The position numbers and the translations under genes are program-made. The notes under the pieces are model-generated. The model did no database searches. It saw nothing but the letters and a program-made list of their open reading frames with translations, and was not told the DNA's origin. A DNA stretch of 64,000 nucleotides from Clostridium sp. KNHs214 (GTDB lineage Bacteria > Bacillota > Clostridia > Clostridiales > Clostridiaceae): positions 868,001 to 932,000 of the forward strand of contig NZ_JQMW01000009.1 in the NCBI RefSeq assembly GCF_000744935.1, written 5' to 3'. Positions 60,563-64,000 of this stretch are shown in pieces; the first letter of the stretch is position 1; each line of letters starts with the position of its first letter.

Positions 60563-61822
60563 TTATTTAAGTTTAATTTTATTTTTTCTCATAATTATAA
60601 AATTATAAAAAGCATAACAGAAAATAAATATCATAGGAAATGCATATCTGGCTTGTCCCTCTGTTACAAAATAAACACAAGTAAACATGTAAAATAAAAT
60701 GCATAAGTAAACAGTAAATTTATTTAATTTATTTACCTTTTTCTTTATTAAGCAGAATATAATATAAAAACTATAATAAAATATATAGCATATTGCTATA
60801 AGTAAAAAAATAGCTCTAAAGGTTCCATATACGTAATACATTTTAAATTTAGTATTTTCACTTAAATTGACTCCTTGAAGACTATAAGCTAGGTCATCTC
60901 CCACAAAATAAGTGTTTCCTAGTCTTTTTAATCCCAGAACTGTAAATTCTTTTGGATGACTCTTTATCCAGTCCTTGGCGGCACTTTTAAGCATTTTATT
61001 TTGTGCAGCCATATTTGCATTTTTATATTCTTCTTTATTTACTATAGAATTCTCCACTTCTTTTGCAGGCATCCATCTTCCGATGTTGTTTTGAGAATTA
61101 TTATTTATATAAAGAACAATTCCTCCATTGTTTGATACAAAGGTAAATTCTTCATTATACTTTGTATTTCTATATACCCAAGGTGCCAAAACTAAAAGAG
61201 CAATCACCAGTATTACAAGAGAATCTTTTATAGTTTTTAGTATATTTTCTTTAAATATTACCTTATACAAAAATATAGCAAAGAAATATACAATGAAAAA
61301 AGGTTTAACCATTGTGTTTATTCCTACTAGTATACCTATATAAATATACTTAAATTTGAAATTTTCTTTAAAAAATAAATATGTTATCAGTAACATTAAA
61401 AATGTAAATAGTATTTCACTTCCTAAAATAGTATTGTAGAATATTGTACTTGGAAAGAAAGCAAATAATATAAAAATTATAAATTTATTCTTCTCTCCCA
61501 TGGAGGTAAAATCCAATATTTTTTTAAATAAAATTATTGATAATAGAGTTAATACTAAATTTACTATTTTACCAACAAATATATTAGCTCCAAATACCTT
61601 ATAAAAAGCAGCTAAAAATATTGGATAGCCTACAGAAGTATAGGTATCTCCCCAAATCCCTCCATGAGCTATTTGGATTGCTAGTTCATGATAATATTGA
61701 AAATCTGAAAAAGGTTGAGTATTAATTTTACATATCCATAATATATTAATAATTAAAAATATGCCTATTGCAAAATAATAATTTTTCTTGTAGTTTTTTT
61801 CTAACATAACATAACTCCTCAT
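60563..61822 (-). CDS. GT39/ArnT-like membrane glycosyltransferase
   Basis: The 419-residue protein has about ten membrane helices. Near the N-terminus QPFSDFQYYHELAIQIAHGG holds the acidic residues expected in the first external loop of GT-C transferases, and WGDTYTSVGYPIFLAAFYKV follows. A C-terminal extracytoplasmic part is short. Such enzymes transfer a sugar from a polyprenyl-phosphate donor outside the membrane. It sits between the UbiA-like and ArnE/F-like genes, which would make and flip the donor. Confidence 0.82.
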   Translation of the reverse strand: MRSYVMLEKNYKKNYYFAIGIFLIINILWICKINTQPFSDFQYYHELAIQIAHGGIWGDTYTSVGYPIFLAAFYKVFGANIFVGKIVNLVLTLLSIILFKKILDFTSMGEKNKFIIFILFAFFPSTIFYNTILGSEILFTFLMLLITYLFFKENFKFKYIYIGILVGINTMVKPFFIVYFFAIFLYKVIFKENILKTIKDSLVILVIALLVLAPWVYRNTKYNEEFTFVSNNGGIVLYINNNSQNNIGRWMPAKEVENSIVNKEEYKNANMAAQNKMLKSAAKDWIKSHPKEFTVLGLKRLGNTYFVGDDLAYSLQGVNLSENTKFKMYYVYGTFRAIFLLIAICYIFYYSFYIIFCLIKKKVNKLNKFTVYLCILFYMFTCVYFVTEGQARYAFPMIFIFCYAFYNFIIMRKNKIKLK

Positions 61823-61849
61823 AATTTTTTCTTTAATTCTTTACATACC

Positions 61850-62719
61850 TTACAGTTTAAAATATATTATTGTAAGTATACTGATTCCCCATAATAGTAT
61901 ATTTATTAAAAACGGCATATCTTTTGTAAATACATCTTCTGGTTTAGAACCTATATTGGCTTTTTCCATAAGGTATTGATACCTAAAAACTCCATATAAA
62001 ACAAATGCTATAGTAATCATCATCGTTCTGCTTTGTACAGAATTAAATGTATACAAGCAGTAAGCGATGAAAATAGATGGTGTTATTATACTAAGCATAT
62101 TGTCAATAAACTCTATAGAATAATCTTTTAGGATTGTCCTATGCTTTGAACTACTATCCTTTAGCATTTTAATTTCACTCTTTCTTTTATTTAAAGCCAA
62201 AAATAAAGATAGTAAAACAGTACATAAAATAAGCCATGGTGATAAAATAACGTTAGTAGCCACACTACCACTTTCCACTCTTAAAACAAAACCTAATGTG
62301 ATTACCATAACATCGATTATTACTATATTTTTTAGCTTGAATGTATATAATATGTTTAAGATTATATATGATAGACTTATTATAAATATTTTATAATTTA
62401 CATTTATTCCTAAAGCTATTACCCCTAATAATAATAAAATATCTAATATTATCCCCTGGGTTTTACTTACTTTACCACTAGCTAAAGGTCTATTTTTCTT
62501 TTCAGGATGACATTTATCTTTTTCAATATCTATAATATCATTTAATACGTAGATACAAGATGATGTTAAACAAAATATTACAAAAGTCATTAAGTTTTTC
62601 TTTAGCAAGTCCATATTCAAGAAATTACCTGAGAAAACTATAGCTGCGAATACAAATGAATTCTTTATCCATTGTTTTGGTCTAGTTAGTTTGATCATTT
62701 CCTTAAAATTCAAATTCAT
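61850..62719 (-). CDS. UbiA-family decaprenyl-phosphate phosphoribosyltransferase-like
   Basis: The 289-residue protein has eight to nine helices and the UbiA aspartate motifs NDIIDIEKDKCHPEKKNRPL near residue 61 and LALNKRKSEIKML near 178 (N/D-x-x-x-D and K-R patterns). NRPLASGKVS is typical of the DPPR synthase branch (Rv3806c-like), which attaches phosphoribose to polyprenyl phosphate. As the first gene of the operon it would supply the lipid-linked pentose used by the next enzyme. The polymer modified is unknown. Confidence 0.85.
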   Translation of the reverse strand: MNLNFKEMIKLTRPKQWIKNSFVFAAIVFSGNFLNMDLLKKNLMTFVIFCLTSSCIYVLNDIIDIEKDKCHPEKKNRPLASGKVSKTQGIILDILLLLGVIALGINVNYKIFIISLSYIILNILYTFKLKNIVIIDVMVITLGFVLRVESGSVATNVILSPWLILCTVLLSLFLALNKRKSEIKMLKDSSSKHRTILKDYSIEFIDNMLSIITPSIFIAYCLYTFNSVQSRTMMITIAFVLYGVFRYQYLMEKANIGSKPEDVFTKDMPFLINILLWGISILTIIYFKL

Positions 62720-62788
62720 ATTGTTCTCCTTTCAAAATATATAAATAGCACTCTATAAGATTTTAATACATTTTATATTAAATTAAAA

Positions 62789-62821
62789 GAGCTTGTTTTT
62801 AAACATTATAAAAACAAGCTC
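62789..62821 (-). terminator. spoVS terminator
   Basis: GAGCTTGTTTTT and AAAAACAAGCTC form a 12-bp stem followed by TTTTAATTT on the minus strand. Confidence 0.8.
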
Positions 62822-62853
62822 TAAGAAAACATTTTCATTATAAATAACCTAAA

Positions 62854-63114
62854 TTATCTTGGTTGAACTATAAGTTTTATAGCTGTTCTTTCTTCACTTT
62901 CAATTTTAATATCTGTAAAAGCTGGTATACAAACAAGATCTACACCACTTGGTGCAACAAAACCCCTTGCTATGGCAATAGCTTTAATAGCTTGATTTAT
63001 AGCACCTGCTCCTATAGCTTGAATTTCTGCAACACCGTGTTCTCTTATTACCCCTGCTAATGCGCCTGCTACTTTGTTTGGTATTGATTTAGCTGAAACC
63101 TTTAATACTTCCAT
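62854..63114 (-). CDS. spoVS: stage V sporulation protein S
   Basis: The 86-residue protein starts MEVLKVSAKSIPNKVAGALA and is the highly conserved SpoVS, an Alba-fold-like nucleic-acid-binding protein needed for normal septation and coat assembly in sporulation. Length and sequence are standard. It directly follows rny, an order common in clostridia. Its presence marks the host as a spore former. AGGAGG lies upstream of the ATG. Confidence 0.96.
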   Translation of the reverse strand: MEVLKVSAKSIPNKVAGALAGVIREHGVAEIQAIGAGAINQAIKAIAIARGFVAPSGVDLVCIPAFTDIKIESEERTAIKLIVQPR

Positions 63115-63183
63115 ATTAAACCTCCTATTGTAAGTCTTATAGTATAACTCATATCATACTATTTCTACAAAAAATTCAAAAAC

Positions 63184-63223
63184 CCTTTTAAATTTTGCTT
63201 TTAAAGGTACAAAATTCAAAAGG
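63184..63223 (-). terminator. rny terminator
   Basis: CCTTTTGAATTTTG pairs with CAAAATTTAAAAGG (minus strand, one G-T pair) over 14 bp, followed by GTTTTTG, 15 bases after the rny stop. Confidence 0.8.
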
Positions 63224-63237
63224 ATTTCGATTGTAAA

Positions 63238-64000
63238 TTATTTAGCGTATTCTATAGCTCTTGTTTCTCTTATAACATTAATCTTTATTTGTCCTGGATA
63301 CTCTAACTCGTTCTCAATTCTCTTAGCTAAATTTCTAGCCATTTCAACAGTAGCAAAGTCATCTATACTATCTGGTTTTACCATTATTCTAATTTCTCTA
63401 CCAGCTTGTATTGCAAATGATTTTTCTACGCCTTCAAAATCGTTAGCTATTTCTTCTAACTTTTCCAATCTCTTAATATAAGCTTCCAAAGTTTCTCTTC
63501 TTGCTCCAGGTCTAGCAGCCGATATAGCGTCAGCAGCTTGAACAAGTACAGCCTCTAGAGATTGAGGTTCTACATCTCCATGATGGGCTTCAATAGCATT
63601 AACTATTACAGAAGATTCTTTGTATTTCTTAGCTATTTCTGCTCCAATAGCAGCGTGTGGACCTTCTATTTCGTGATCAACAGCTTTGCCTATATCATGT
63701 AATAGTCCAGCTCTCTTAGCAAGTGCAGGATCTATTCCAAGTTCTGATGCCATAAGTCCAGCAAGATGTGCTACTTCCATTGAGTGTTTTAGCACATTTT
63801 GACCATAGCTTGTTCTGTACTTCAATCTTCCTAGAAGTTTAATAAGTTCTGAATGAAGTCCATGTATACCGGTTTCAAATGTAGCTTGTTCGCCCTCTTC
63901 TCTAATTATGTTTTCAACTTCTTTTTTGGCTTTTTCCACCATTTCTTCTATTCTCGCAGGATGAATTCTTCCATCGACTATTAATTTTTCAAGAGCAATT
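63238..64000 (-). CDS. rny: ribonuclease Y, C-terminal part (gene runs off window)
   Basis: The frame is open to the right edge ([20 protein letters not shown] at the window end), so only the last 253 residues of about 515 are seen. They include the HD domain ([20 protein letters not shown], with [20 protein letters not shown] before it and [13 protein letters not shown] after) and the conserved C-terminal end [16 protein letters not shown]. RNase Y is the membrane-anchored endonuclease that starts mRNA decay in Firmicutes; the anchor and KH domain lie outside the window. Confidence 0.95.
   Translation of the reverse strand, partial: IALEKLIVDGRIHPARIEEMVEKAKKEVENIIREEGEQATFETGIHGLHSELIKLLGRLKYRTSYGQNVLKHSMEVAHLAGLMASELGIDPALAKRAGLLHDIGKAVDHEIEGPHAAIGAEIAKKYKESSVIVNAIEAHHGDVEPQSLEAVLVQAADAISAARPGARRETLEAYIKRLEKLEEIANDFEGVEKSFAIQAGREIRIMVKPDSIDDFATVEMARNLAKRIENELEYPGQIKINVIRETRAIEYAK

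Noticed and set aside
1-64000. CRISPR array or tRNA/rRNA genes
   Set aside because: No regularly spaced repeats with unique spacers, and no cloverleaf with TTCGA loop and CCA-type end was recognised in the intergenic regions.

Overview
The window is very AT-rich DNA that reads as the chromosome of a mesophilic, endospore-forming Clostridium, close in style to the C. botulinum/C. sporogenes group. The basis is the low-GC codon use, strong AGGAGG-type ribosome binding sites, TTGACA/TATAAT promoters, the spore gene spoVS beside rny, and families typical of clostridia (DUF6143, DUF6179/DUF6323, LanFEG-type ABC operons, ABC-F resistance proteins). No tRNA, rRNA or CRISPR array was seen. Most genes lie on the minus strand.

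Layout. 1-8.2 kb: a QueG-like Fe-S protein, an alpha/beta hydrolase, a DJ-1/PfpI protein, a methyltransferase, an ABC-F ribosome-protection protein with an elaborate 5' leader (promoter, 21-codon leader ORF, terminator abutting the start codon), and murD. 8.4-14.3 kb: small accessory genes (DinB-like, TipAS-type MerR regulator coupled to a putative HEXXH protease, XRE-type repressor with membrane partner, GNAT, YdcF), three of them behind near-identical promoters. 14.4-21.6 kb: a DUF6323-DUF6179-PEP-synthase-like operon whose last gene is cut in two by an IS21-family element; a 4-bp target duplication is visible and removing the element restores the frame. 21.7-28.2 kb: flavin reductases, an aminoglycoside-phosphotransferase-fold protein, a Nudix hydrolase, an IS4-like element with YREK signature and a TetR-methyltransferase pair. 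28.4-32.9 kb: an MFS transporter gene interrupted by a 3.15-kb three-gene transposon (Zn-ribbon protein, DDE transposase, AAA ATPase) with repeated end motifs and a 6-bp target duplication, plus one frameshift.

33-38 kb: a possible short peptide ORF followed by a HTH-TPR regulator, GNAT, methyltransferase, a PadR/DUF2812 pair with its operator, and a DUF6143 protein. 38-46.3 kb: a MecA-like lipoprotein PBP, then a response regulator/histidine kinase pair upstream of a LanFEG-like ABC exporter operon ending in an S41 lipoprotein peptidase; this looks like a cell-envelope/antimicrobial-peptide defence module. 46.3-53.5 kb: a truncated DUF1835 gene, a large GC-centred palindrome, an ArsR-DUF2087 pair with a DJ-1 remnant, and an operon of a sigma factor with a long C-terminal extension plus two full ABC exporters. 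53.7-64 kb is mostly core: purB, a YhaM-type nuclease, a GH29 fucosidase preceded by the 3' remnant of an IS605-type tnpB, HPr, an orphan PTS IIA, an aspartate aminotransferase, a DMT/glycosyltransferase/UbiA operon, spoVS and the 3' part of rny.

Themes: several antibiotic or envelope-stress modules with readable regulation, and repeated mobile-element damage (IS21, the three-gene transposon, an IS4-like element, an IS605 scar). The three observations I rate highest are the ABC-F attenuator leader, the three-gene transposon, and the 250-bp palindromic element at 46.5-46.7 kb. All functional calls are from reading the sequence; no database search was run.
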